This document shows positions 1 to 7,958 of a DNA stretch of 64,000 bases, piece by piece; within the stretch, counting starts at the first letter, position 1; each line of letters opens with the position of its first letter. Made by a program: the position numbers and the translations under genes. The stretch is from JAAZNO01 sp964508025 (GTDB lineage Bacteria; Chloroflexota; Anaerolineae; B4-G1; SLSP01): assembly GCA_964508025.1 (NCBI GenBank), contig CAZDSF010000008.1, forward strand, positions 19,466 through 83,465, given 5' to 3'. The notes under the pieces were generated by a model, which saw only the letters and a program-made list of their open reading frames with translations, made no database searches and was not told the origin of the DNA.

Positions 1-430
1 GGACGAAGTTCAACAACGCCGCAGCTCCGATGAGCGTACTGAATGCGCGTCCCAGGTTGACCGGGTAAGCTAGCAACGCCATCAGAATCAACAACAACCC
101 ATGTCCAGCAAAAGTGCCCAGCGCCGCCATCAATGCCAGCCGAATGCTGGTGGGGCCCAGGCGATGAACCCAGGGTTGGCCGGTGATAAAGGCAACCACG
201 GTCAATACCGCAGTCCACAGTCCAAAAGGCCCGCCAGAGAGGAGATCGCAGAAGATGCCGGCGGTGAAACCCCAAAGCACGCCTTCATTCGCGCCGCGAA
301 TGATAGCCCAGGTGATGACCAGGAGCAGCACCAGATCCGGACGCCCGCCCAAAATGCGGATTCTTTCGAGCCAGGTGCTTTGAAGGACGGCTGCGCCTAG
401 CAGGATGGGGATGCCAAAGTAAAGGCTCAT
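1..430 (-). CDS. mreD: rod shape-determining protein MreD (3' end off window)
   Basis: This is a polytopic membrane subunit of the elongation (rod) complex that works with MreB and MreC in lateral wall synthesis. The frame opens with ATG at 428-430 and stays open to the window edge. The translation begins MSLYFGIPILLGAAVLQSTW and is followed by hydrophobic segments and the short charged loops typical of MreD, including a GRPDLVLLLVITWA segment. The start overlaps the mreC stop in an ATGA, which indicates translational coupling. Its place after mreB and mreC is the strongest support, because MreD sequences diverge. About 143 codons are visible; the C-terminus is missing because the window ends. 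Confidence 0.88.
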   Translation of the reverse strand, partial: MSLYFGIPILLGAAVLQSTWLERIRILGGRPDLVLLLVITWAIIRGANEGVLWGFTAGIFCDLLSGGPFGLWTAVLTVVAFITGQPWVHRLGPTSIRLALMAALGTFAGHGLLLILMALLAYPVNLGRAFSTLIGAAALLNFV

Positions 431-1317
431 GGTGTTTGCAGCACGTCTCCCAGTTCCCCTATCGGCGGACGCTCGAAATCGGTGATCACGACGACTGCTT
501 CCAGTCGCCGGAAATCTACTGCCGGGCGCAACAACGCTTCCTGAAAGAGCGCGGCTTCTTGATAGGTGATGCTTTCGATCTGTCCCAGAATCAAGCCTCT
601 GGGTAACAGCCCGCCTAGACCCGATGTGATTACGATCTCATTTTCGGTGACTGTTTCATCCGGCAGAATCTCGGTCATGATGAGCACATTGCCCTTTTCG
701 GGGTCTTCGCGTCCGACCACCATGCCCGAAACACGCGAGCCTTGCAGCAGCGCGGCGACCTGGCTGGTGGGATCGTTGAGCAGCTGCACGTAGGCGAGGT
801 GGGGTGAGACTCGCGCGATGCGCCCGACCAGCACCGCGCCGCTGGCAACTACCGGCATCCCTACGGCGACGCCGTCGCGGGAACCGGCATTGATGATGAG
901 ATAGCGCAAGTAGGGGTTGGTATCCTGCCCGATAACGACGGCGCTTCGCCCGCGCGCGACGATGTCGGCGCCGATGAGGTTGAAGGTGGGATTGGCGTTC
1001 TTGAACTGTAGCAGCCCGCGCAACTGCTCGTTCTCCGCCACATACTGTTCCTGGAGACGGATATTCTCGATGCGCAGGAGCTCATTTTCCTTCTGGAGCG
1101 TCTCTGCAAGTTCCTGCAGCTCACGCGCCTCACGCCCGCCCTGGAATACGTCGCCGATGCCTCGGAGCAGCCCGGCTACCCCGCGCTCCACCGGCGCAAT
1201 GACAGCGCCGATCACTTCTTCCACGGGGCGCAACAAACCGGTCTCGCTGAGCGCGAGCAGGAGAAAGGCTACCGCTGCCAAAACGAAGGGCAACCACGGA
1301 CGTTCGCGCCGTGTCAT
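427..1317 (-). CDS. mreC: rod shape-determining protein MreC
   Basis: MreC is a bitopic envelope protein that links the MreB filament to the periplasmic or extracellular wall-synthesis enzymes. The 296-residue protein has a short basic N-terminus, one membrane segment at about residues 8-26, a coiled coil at about 66-100 (repeated LQ/EL/EN heptads), and the beta-rich MreC core with the GSRDGVAVGMPVV motif near residue 145. Its length is usual for the family. It lies 59 bases downstream of mreB and overlaps mreD by four bases, so the three genes form the canonical mreBCD operon. Confidence 0.95.
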   Translation of the reverse strand: MTRRERPWLPFVLAAVAFLLLALSETGLLRPVEEVIGAVIAPVERGVAGLLRGIGDVFQGGREARELQELAETLQKENELLRIENIRLQEQYVAENEQLRGLLQFKNANPTFNLIGADIVARGRSAVVIGQDTNPYLRYLIINAGSRDGVAVGMPVVASGAVLVGRIARVSPHLAYVQLLNDPTSQVAALLQGSRVSGMVVGREDPEKGNVLIMTEILPDETVTENEIVITSGLGGLLPRGLILGQIESITYQEAALFQEALLRPAVDFRRLEAVVVITDFERPPIGELGDVLQTP

Positions 1318-1376
1318 ACCGCCCCCATCGTCATCATCTCAATGTCCTTGGATTACACTCCGCTGCGCCGGCTGCT

Positions 1377-2450
1377 TCAGGACGCTGAGCCTCCCGGATT
1401 CTGGCGGTCGTCGCTGGCAAGGGTCTGGCTCATGGCGTCGAATTGTTCCAGCACCATCCCGGCGCCGCGCGCCACACAGGTCAGAGCGTCTTGGGCTACC
1501 CAGGCGCGAATGTGCATTTCTTCGCTGATGCGTTCGGCCAACCCTTTGAGTTGCCCGCCGCCGCCTGCCAGACAGATCCCTGTCTCCATCAGGTCGGCGA
1601 CCAGCTCCGGCGGCGTCTCATCCAGGGTGTCGCGCACCAGATCGGTGATGATATTGACCGAGCGTGACAGCGCCTCGCGGATTTCGATACTGCTAATCTC
1701 CACTTGCTCCGGCAGACCGGAGATGAGGTTGCGTCCGCGCATTCCCATCACCTGTTCTTCCGGCAGCGGATAGGCAGACCCGATGTTGATCTTGACGCGC
1801 TCCGCCATCCGCTCGCTGATAGCGAGGTTGTACTTCTGCCGGGCGTATTGGACGATGTCGTCATCCAGCTCGTCGCCGGCGATACGAATGCTGCGGCTCA
1901 CCACGATGCCTCCAAGGGCGAAGACGCCCACTTCCGTAGTGCCGCCGCCGATGTCCACGATCATGCTGCCCTGCGCCTCCGTTACCGGCAGCCCGGCGCC
2001 AATCGCCGCCGCCATCGGCTCCTCGATGAGGTAGGCTTCACGCGCGCCGGCTTCGAGCGCGGCTTCGCGCACCGCGCGCTTCTCGACTTCGGTCACGCCG
2101 CTGGGAATGCCGATGACGACGCGCGGACGCGGCACCGGGATGAAGATCTCCTTGTGGGCGCGTTTGATGAAATATTTGAGCATCGCCTGGGTGATGTCGA
2201 ACTCGGAGATCACGCCGTCGCGGAGGGGACGGATGGCGACGATGTGCAAAGGCGTCTTGCCCACCATTTCTTTGGCTTCTGCGCCAATCGCCAGTACCAG
2301 CCGTGGGTTCTTGCGATCTACTGCCACCCATGAGGGTTCATTGATGACGATACCGCGTCCCCGAACGTAGACCAGGGTGTTGGCTGTGCCCAGGTCAATG
2401 CCGATGTCCAGGGAAAACAGCCCCAGTAACCAGTTTAACGGATTAAACAA
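1377..2450 (-). CDS. mreB: cell shape-determining actin homologue MreB
   Basis: MreB is a bacterial actin that polymerises on the membrane and positions the rod complex. The actin-fold nucleotide motifs are present: DLGTANTLVYV near residue 19 (phosphate 1), DIGGGTTEVGV near 165 (phosphate 2) and LAGGGGQLKGL near 293 (adenosine). The N-terminus MFNPLNWLLGLFSLDIGIDL gives the amphipathic membrane-binding helix, and this supports the TTG start at 2448-2450 although no strong Shine-Dalgarno sequence is visible. At 357 residues it is slightly longer than most MreB proteins, mainly at the C-terminus. An assembly gap begins 72 bases upstream, so its promoter is probably lost or only partly present. 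Confidence 0.95.
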   Translation of the reverse strand: MFNPLNWLLGLFSLDIGIDLGTANTLVYVRGRGIVINEPSWVAVDRKNPRLVLAIGAEAKEMVGKTPLHIVAIRPLRDGVISEFDITQAMLKYFIKRAHKEIFIPVPRPRVVIGIPSGVTEVEKRAVREAALEAGAREAYLIEEPMAAAIGAGLPVTEAQGSMIVDIGGGTTEVGVFALGGIVVSRSIRIAGDELDDDIVQYARQKYNLAISERMAERVKINIGSAYPLPEEQVMGMRGRNLISGLPEQVEISSIEIREALSRSVNIITDLVRDTLDETPPELVADLMETGICLAGGGGQLKGLAERISEEMHIRAWVAQDALTCVARGAGMVLEQFDAMSQTLASDDRQNPGGSAS

Positions 2451-2522
2451 GGTCGTCTCTGCCTTTTTCGTTGCTCCAGGCTACCAGCCCGGTTGGAATG
2501 TTCTTTGTGCTTCGCATACCTT

Positions 2523-2622
2523 NNNNNNNNNNNNNNNNNNNNNNNNNNNNNNNNNNNNNNNNNNNNNNNNNNNNNNNNNNNNNNNNNNNNNNNNNNNNNN
2601 NNNNNNNNNNNNNNNNNNNNNN
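2523..2622. other. assembly gap (100 N)
   Basis: A run of exactly 100 Ns joins two contigs. A length of 100 is a common placeholder for a gap of unknown size, so the true distance between mreB and the metallopeptidase gene is unknown. Any reading frame drawn across it is meaningless. Confidence 0.99.
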
Positions 2623-3671
2623 CGCTGCTCCATATAGGCTTCAGCTTCTTCGATGCGAGCTTCCTCCAGCAGTTGATCCACACGGACGCGGGTTTCGTGC
2701 ATCGCCGCCCGAAAATCGAAAGCATCGAACACCGTCTCGTCGCGCGGGGGCAGGCTGAGCGGCTCCGGCAAGGGCTTTTCCCATTGCAATGCCGGCGCGT
2801 AGAAGCGGCGCACCACTTCCTGACCGGCCCATTCCCCCATCAGCGAAGCCGTCGTCTCGTTGATGGTGCGTACATCGGCGGATGCGCTGTAGTACCAGCC
2901 CAGCGGGGCATGGAGCAGATAATGGTGCGTCCATTCGTGGGCGATCACGTCCGCCGCCCACGCCAGGTTCGAGGTCTCTTGCAACATCGCCGGATAAGCG
3001 GAAAGCCCGCCGATGGCGGTGACGTAGGCGGAAAGCTCGGTTTCTGCCGTTTCGATGCGCTGCTCTAGCGTTTGTCGTTGCGCGGCATCAAGCCCCGTCA
3101 CCAGCTCGGCTTGGAAGATACTTTCGATACGCGCGCGGGGGGAAACAATCAGTACGGTGGGCAGCGGGGTAAACGCGCCGCTGACTGGCGGCAGGATTTG
3201 TCCCAGCACGCCAAAGCCGCCGCTGCGCAAGACCTGACTCACCTGTTCGCCGAGGATCGCTTCTGCGAGGGGGGCCTGCGCAGCTATCCGGCGGCGTAGC
3301 GCTGCCAGCGCCTCTCGCTGCGCGACGGTGGCTTCCAGCGGATCCTTGATCTCCGTGCGGACAAAACTGCGCTCGATGTCGGCGGTCAGCTGTTGCGCCT
3401 GCGCGACATTGTCGAGATACGTCAGCACGAAATCTGCCTGCGCTGGATCATCCATGAACCGTTGCGGCGCGAGCAGGCCATAGGCGATTTTGCGCGCGAG
3501 CGCTTCGATCTCCCAGGTGATGAAATCGAAGCGCAGCGCGCCGCTGAGTTGCTTTAGCCGCACGCGCTGGTCTTGCGCATTCGGCCCTTCTCCTGTGAGG
3601 AGCAACAGCAGCAGTATCAGGGTCAGGCTGCGTCTGAGCCAGTAGCGTAGGTCATTAAAAAAGGCGTCCAT
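2623..3671 (-). CDS. membrane-anchored HEWTH metallopeptidase-like protein (C-terminus lost in gap)
   Basis: The ATG at 3669-3671 opens a frame with a hydrophobic anchor or signal segment at about residues 15-28, a helical N-terminal half, and HEWTH at residues 245-249, a zinc-binding HExxH motif. Twenty-three residues later an NETTASLMGEW segment offers Glu272 as the likely third ligand, as in gluzincins. The frame then runs into the assembly gap at about residue 350, so the true C-terminus is unknown. It is divergent from gyrA and shares its intergenic region. The family is not one I can name; a peptidase function is inferred from the motif only, and no substrate can be proposed. Confidence 0.6.
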
Positions 3672-3743
3672 CGTCGAAAAATTCTAGGTCAAAACGGTTG
3701 AAAGTCAATGTCAACTGCGCGTGTTGAGATTTTGAACTGGCGC

Positions 3744-3771
3744 TTGCGAAAACCGCCCCCTGACGTATAGT
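3744..3771 (+). promoter_or_regulatory. predicted sigma-70-type promoter of gyrA
   Basis: TTGCGA at 3744-3749 and TATAGT at 3766-3771 are separated by 16 bases, which gives 4/6 and 5/6 matches to consensus. The expected start point lies about 35 bases before the gyrA ATG. Confidence 0.55.
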
Positions 3772-3811
3772 TACCACTGATTTTTATTTTTGAGGGAGCA
3801 GGTGCAGCGGT

Positions 3812-6250
3812 ATGGAAATTGGAATCGTGCGACAGGTAGATATCAATTCCGAAGTGCAACGCGCGTATATGGATTACGCGATGAGTGTGATTGTGGCGCG
3901 GGCGCTGCCCGATGCGCGGGATGGACTCAAACCGGTACAGCGGCGCATCCTGTATGCGATGTACGATATGGGCAATCGCCCCACCGCGCCCTACAAGAAG
4001 TCCGCGCGTATCGTCGGCGAGGTGCTGGGTAAATACCATCCGCATGGAGACGCTGCCGTGTACGAAGCGATGGCGCGCATGGCGCAGGATTTCTCGCTCC
4101 GCTGTTTGTTGGTGGATGGACAGGGGAACTTCGGCTCGGTGGATGGCGATCCCCCGGCGGCGATGCGGTACACCGAGGCGCGCCTCACGCCGCTGGCGAT
4201 GGAGGCGCTGCGCGACATCGAGAAAGATACCGTGGCCTGGGATGACAACTTCGATGGCACGCTGAAGGAACCGGCGGTCTTGCCGGCCAACCTGCCCAAT
4301 CTGCTGGTGAACGGCGCTTCGGGCATTGCCGTGGGCATGTCCACCAATATCCCGCCGCACAACCTGGGCGAGGTGGTGGATGGGCTGGTGCATCTGCTGG
4401 ACAATTGGGAAAAGCAGGATGACATCGGTGTGGAGGACTTGATGCAGTTCATCCCCGGCCCTGATTTCCCCACCGGCGGATTGGTCTACCGCCGTGATAC
4501 TGCTGATACGGATGATGGCTTGCTCAAGGCGTATGCCACGGGGCGTGGACGCATCACCTTGCGGGCGCGGGCGCATCTGGAGGACATCAAGGGCGGGCGC
4601 GAGCGCATTGTCATTACCGAGCTGCCCTACCAAGTGAACAAAGCCTCGCTCATCGAGAGCATCGCCGCGCTGACCCGCGCCGGCAAACTCGATGGCATCG
4701 CCGACTTGCGGGACGAATCGGATCGCCAGGGAATGCGCCTGGTGATTGATCTCAGTCGGGGGACGGATCCCGACAAGCTGTTGCGCGATCTGTACAAGCA
4801 CACGGCGCTGGAGACGCGCTACGGCATCATTATCCTGGCGTTGGTCAACGGCGAGCCGCGCACGCTGGCGCTCAAGAAGGCGCTGCTGGTATTCCTGGAG
4901 CATCGCCTGGAGGTGTTGCAGCGGCGCGCGCGTCACGATCTGGAGCAGGCGCGCGCGCGGGCGCACATCGTCGAAGGGCTGCTCATCGCGCTGGACAACC
5001 TCGACGCGGTGATTGATCTGATCCGCCGCTCGCGCACGGTGGAGACGGCCCGCGAGAATCTGTGCAAGCGCTTCAAGCTCAGCGAAATCCAGGCGCAGGC
5101 GATTCTGGATATGCCGCTCAAGCGGCTCGCGGCATTGGAGCGCAAGAAGTTGCAGGATGAATTCAAGGAGTTGAAGGCGCTCATCAAGGAGTTGGAGACG
5201 CTGTTGCGGACGCCGGCGTTGCAGCGCGCGGCAATCCGAGAGGAACTGGCGACGCTCAAGCAACAGTACGGCGACGCGCGGCGCTCGCACATTCTCGATG
5301 TGAAGGGGGACCAGGTGGAGTTTGGGGCGCTGATCCCCGATCAACCGGTGTGGGTGGCGACGACGCGCAAGGGCTATATCGCGCGGACGCCCGATGACGG
5401 CAAGGCGCCGCGTGTGCCCTCGCGGCCCGCGGATGTGCCGGTGAGCGTGGTTGGCGCTTCGACGCGCGATACGCTCTATCTGTTCACCGCGGCGGGGATG
5501 GCGGTGGCGTTGCCGGTCCATCAAGTGCCAGAAGGGCAAGCCTGGGAGGGGGAAGGCGCCCCGTGCAGCCAGCTCACGCGCTTCGAAGGGGCCGAGGTGC
5601 TGACATCGCTGGCGCTGCCGGCGACCCTGCCCGAAGGCGGCTCGGTCTGTTTTGTGACGGCGCAGGGCCAGGTGAAGCGACTGCTGGCGGAGGAATTGCC
5701 CGGCGTGGGACGTGAACCCATGGCGGTGCTTCGGCTCGACGCGGGCGATTGGCTCGTGGATGTGGTCTGGGTTAACGAGAACGAGGAGCTGGTTGTTGGC
5801 GCAGCGAGCGGGCAGGGGATTCGCTTTGCGGCGGCGGAGGTGCGCCCCACCGGCAGCGGCGCGGGCGGGATGGCGGGCATCAAGCTCGAAGGCGAGGACG
5901 TGGCGGTTGGCGTCACCGTGGTCAATCCCAAAGCCAAACTGTTCACCATCACGGATCACGGCATGGCGAAGCTGACGGCGTTTACGGAGATGCCGAGTCA
6001 ACGGCGCGGCGGCAAAGGGGTGCAAATCATCAAGCCCGCGGCGGATGAACGGCTGATGGGGGTCCGCACGGTCAAGGGGACCTCGAATGTGATTATGGTG
6101 ACGCAGCGCGGCGCAGCCAAGACGCTGACCGGGCGTTCGATCAAGGAGCAGGGGCGCGCGACCCGTGGCGTTTCGGTCATTGCGTTGCAAGGGCGGGATC
6201 TGGTGGCTGCGGTGGTGGTGCCAGAGTCGCGGGTAGAGGGAAGCGCCTAA
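3812..6250 (+). CDS. gyrA: type IIA topoisomerase subunit A, DNA gyrase type
   Basis: GyrA is the DNA-cleaving subunit of gyrase, which introduces negative supercoils with GyrB. The N-terminal breakage-reunion domain is complete: residues 41-90 carry the helix-turn-helix and GKYHPHGD segment, and the catalytic tyrosine is Tyr120 in AAMRYTEARL. The C-terminal domain, from about residue 490, reads as six beta-pinwheel blades. The canonical GyrA box QRRGGKG is present at residues 730-736, but that is in the fifth blade; the usual blade-1 position holds only APRVPSRPAD. At the quinolone-determining positions Ala81 and Glu85 replace the E. coli Ser83 and Asp87. ParC is the alternative, but the intact box favours gyrase. 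No gyrB lies in the window. Confidence 0.88.
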   Translation: MEIGIVRQVDINSEVQRAYMDYAMSVIVARALPDARDGLKPVQRRILYAMYDMGNRPTAPYKKSARIVGEVLGKYHPHGDAAVYEAMARMAQDFSLRCLLVDGQGNFGSVDGDPPAAMRYTEARLTPLAMEALRDIEKDTVAWDDNFDGTLKEPAVLPANLPNLLVNGASGIAVGMSTNIPPHNLGEVVDGLVHLLDNWEKQDDIGVEDLMQFIPGPDFPTGGLVYRRDTADTDDGLLKAYATGRGRITLRARAHLEDIKGGRERIVITELPYQVNKASLIESIAALTRAGKLDGIADLRDESDRQGMRLVIDLSRGTDPDKLLRDLYKHTALETRYGIIILALVNGEPRTLALKKALLVFLEHRLEVLQRRARHDLEQARARAHIVEGLLIALDNLDAVIDLIRRSRTVETARENLCKRFKLSEIQAQAILDMPLKRLAALERKKLQDEFKELKALIKELETLLRTPALQRAAIREELATLKQQYGDARRSHILDVKGDQVEFGALIPDQPVWVATTRKGYIARTPDDGKAPRVPSRPADVPVSVVGASTRDTLYLFTAAGMAVALPVHQVPEGQAWEGEGAPCSQLTRFEGAEVLTSLALPATLPEGGSVCFVTAQGQVKRLLAEELPGVGREPMAVLRLDAGDWLVDVVWVNENEELVVGAASGQGIRFAAAEVRPTGSGAGGMAGIKLEGEDVAVGVTVVNPKAKLFTITDHGMAKLTAFTEMPSQRRGGKGVQIIKPAADERLMGVRTVKGTSNVIMVTQRGAAKTLTGRSIKEQGRATRGVSVIALQGRDLVAAVVVPESRVEGSA

Positions 6251-6342
6251 CTGAGACGCTGGCCCTCCGTTTACAGCTCACTGATTTTTTATCTCTCTGG
6301 GGACACTCCGGTGCTAACACACACCATGCGAGCAAGAAAAAA

Positions 6343-6430
6343 GTGAGTCGAGAGCAGTGAGCAGTCAAGGCAGCGAAGTCTGCTCACTACTTACTGCTCT
6401 CTGTTCACCAGTTACTATTTTTGCAGGAGG
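6343..6430 (+). repeat. leader repeat, copy A
   Basis: An imperfect inverted repeat (arms about 6343-6364 and 6380-6408) made of GAGAGCAGTGAGCAG-like words is followed by TTCACCAGTTACTATTTT and then the ribosome binding site GCAGGAGG. The same end, in the same orientation, occurs before the S9 peptidase gene (18,901-18,952) and, on the minus strand, before glmU (47,673-47,700). Confidence 0.6.
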
Positions 6431-6436
6431 TATCGA

Positions 6437-6796
6437 ATGATGACGTTTCGTGATGAGTTGCGCGCTTGCGAGGCGTGCGGCAAGGCTTTTGTGTTTACTG
6501 TGGAGGAACAACGGCGACAGGATCAACTGGGATTTCCGGTTGTAGCGCCCGATCGCTGTCCGGCATGTCGTGAGAGCGCCAAACCACAGCCGGGATTGCA
6601 TCCGGGCATTGTCAAGTGGTACAGCCAGGAGAAAGCGTATGGCTTTCTGACGCGGGCTGAGGGAGCGGAAATCTTCTTTCACCGGACGGGCGTATCCGGG
6701 GATCCAGAAAAGACCCTGTGCGAGGGCGCGCATGTCTGGTACGAGATTCAGGAGACGGATCGCGGGCTGCAAGCCTACAACGTTCACGAGCGGTGA
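6437..6796 (+). CDS. zinc-ribbon plus cold-shock domain protein
   Basis: The N-terminal half has two CxxC pairs, CEAC (residues 12-15) and CPAC (about 42-45), forming a treble-clef or zinc-ribbon element. The C-terminal half, from residue 57, is a cold-shock OB-fold with GIVKWYSQEKAYGFL and EIFFHRTGV in the places of RNP1 and RNP2, so it should bind single-stranded RNA or DNA. Classic CspA proteins are about 67 residues and lack the zinc element. The ATG at 6437 follows GCAGGAGG at good spacing. The stop TGA overlaps the ATG of the next gene by one base. A role as an RNA chaperone is inferred from the fold. Confidence 0.8.
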   Translation: MMTFRDELRACEACGKAFVFTVEEQRRQDQLGFPVVAPDRCPACRESAKPQPGLHPGIVKWYSQEKAYGFLTRAEGAEIFFHRTGVSGDPEKTLCEGAHVWYEIQETDRGLQAYNVHER

Positions 6797-7926
6797 TGCG
6801 CGTTGCGTTAAACGGCTGGTTTTGGGAGCGCCCGGAGACGGGCAGCGGGCAATATCTGCGGCGGCTGGTGCAGGCGTTGGCGCGCACCCAGCCGGCTCTC
6901 GCCTTGACGCTCTTCACACCGGGGACGCAGGCGCCTGCCGATGCTCCGCCGGGCGTGGAGACGGCGTTGCTGCCGGCGCCGCCCGGCGCGTGGGGCAAAG
7001 TCTGGTGGGAGCAATGCGCCCTGCCGCGCGCGGTGCGCCGGCGGGGCGCGGATCTGCTGCATGTCCCCTACTGGGGTTCTCCCTGGCGGGCTGTTTGCCC
7101 CATCGTCGTCACCGTTCACGATTTGATTCCGCTGCTGTTGCCTGCCTATCGCGGCGGGCTGCTGGTGCGCCTGTACACGGCGCTGGTCAGCGCTACGGCG
7201 CGCCGCGCGGCGCTGGTGTTGACGGATTCCGAGGCGGCGCGGCCCGATATCGTGCGGCATCTGCGCCTGCCGGAAACGCGCGTGCGGGCGATCTGGCTCG
7301 CGGCGGACGCGGATTTCTGCCCCACTGCCGCCGCTGAGGATGCTGCGCAGCGCGACGCGCTGGGACTGGCGCCGGGCTATGCGCTCTATCTGGGCGGCTT
7401 CGACGTGCGGAAGAATCTGGCGGCGGTCTTTGCCGCGTTTGCGCGCGTGCGTGAGCAACTTCCGCAGGCGCGGCTGGTGATCGCGGGGCGCTTGCCCGCG
7501 CAGGATAGCGCCTTCACCCCCGACCCGCGCCGGTTGTGGCGCGAAGCGGGGCTGCCGGAGACGGCGGTGCATTTCACCGGCTTCATTCCTGATGCCGCGA
7601 AGCCGGCTCTGTACCGGGGTGCGCGCGCTTTCATCTTCCTCTCGCGCTACGAGGGTTTCGGGCTGCCGCCATTGGAGGCGTTGGCTTGCGGCGTCCCGGT
7701 GGTGGGCAGCGACGCCGCCAGCCTGCCGGAAGTGATCGGTGAAGCCGGGGTGCTGGTCGCGCCGGATGATGTCGCGGGGGCGGCAGCGGCGTTGACGCGG
7801 TTGCTGCGCGATGCGGCTTTCCACGGGACATTGCGGGAGCGCGCCTTGCAGCAGGCGGCGCGCTTCTCGTGGGAGCGGACGGCGGCGGAGACGGCGGCGG
7901 CATATCGGCAGGCGTTGAGCAGCTAA
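6796..7926 (+). CDS. GT4-family glycosyltransferase
   Basis: This is a retaining GT-B glycosyltransferase that would transfer a sugar from a nucleotide donor. The N-terminal acceptor domain begins MRVALNGWFWERPETGSGQY, with the glycine-rich loop expected of GT4. The C-terminal donor domain carries LYLGGFDVRKNL and the EGFGLPPLEAL motif (EX7E), whose two glutamates bind the donor. I chose the ATG at 6796, which overlaps the preceding stop, rather than an earlier in-frame codon inside the cold-shock gene. At 376 residues it has normal length. Acceptor and sugar cannot be told from sequence, and the pairing with a cold-shock gene does not explain its role. Confidence 0.85.
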   Translation: MRVALNGWFWERPETGSGQYLRRLVQALARTQPALALTLFTPGTQAPADAPPGVETALLPAPPGAWGKVWWEQCALPRAVRRRGADLLHVPYWGSPWRAVCPIVVTVHDLIPLLLPAYRGGLLVRLYTALVSATARRAALVLTDSEAARPDIVRHLRLPETRVRAIWLAADADFCPTAAAEDAAQRDALGLAPGYALYLGGFDVRKNLAAVFAAFARVREQLPQARLVIAGRLPAQDSAFTPDPRRLWREAGLPETAVHFTGFIPDAAKPALYRGARAFIFLSRYEGFGLPPLEALACGVPVVGSDAASLPEVIGEAGVLVAPDDVAGAAAALTRLLRDAAFHGTLRERALQQAARFSWERTAAETAAAYRQALSS

Positions 7927-7958
7927 TGGCGATGTGCGCCTTCAAACTTGACTGAAGT

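Noticed and set aside
2435..2758. Open frames running across the N block.
   Set aside because: Ns carry no sequence, so these frames are artefacts.
3689..6190. An 833-residue open frame on the minus strand.
   Set aside because: It is antisense to gyrA, rich in Arg and His as expected of a mirror frame of a GC-rich gene, and shows no domain. GyrA motifs on the plus strand settle the coding strand.
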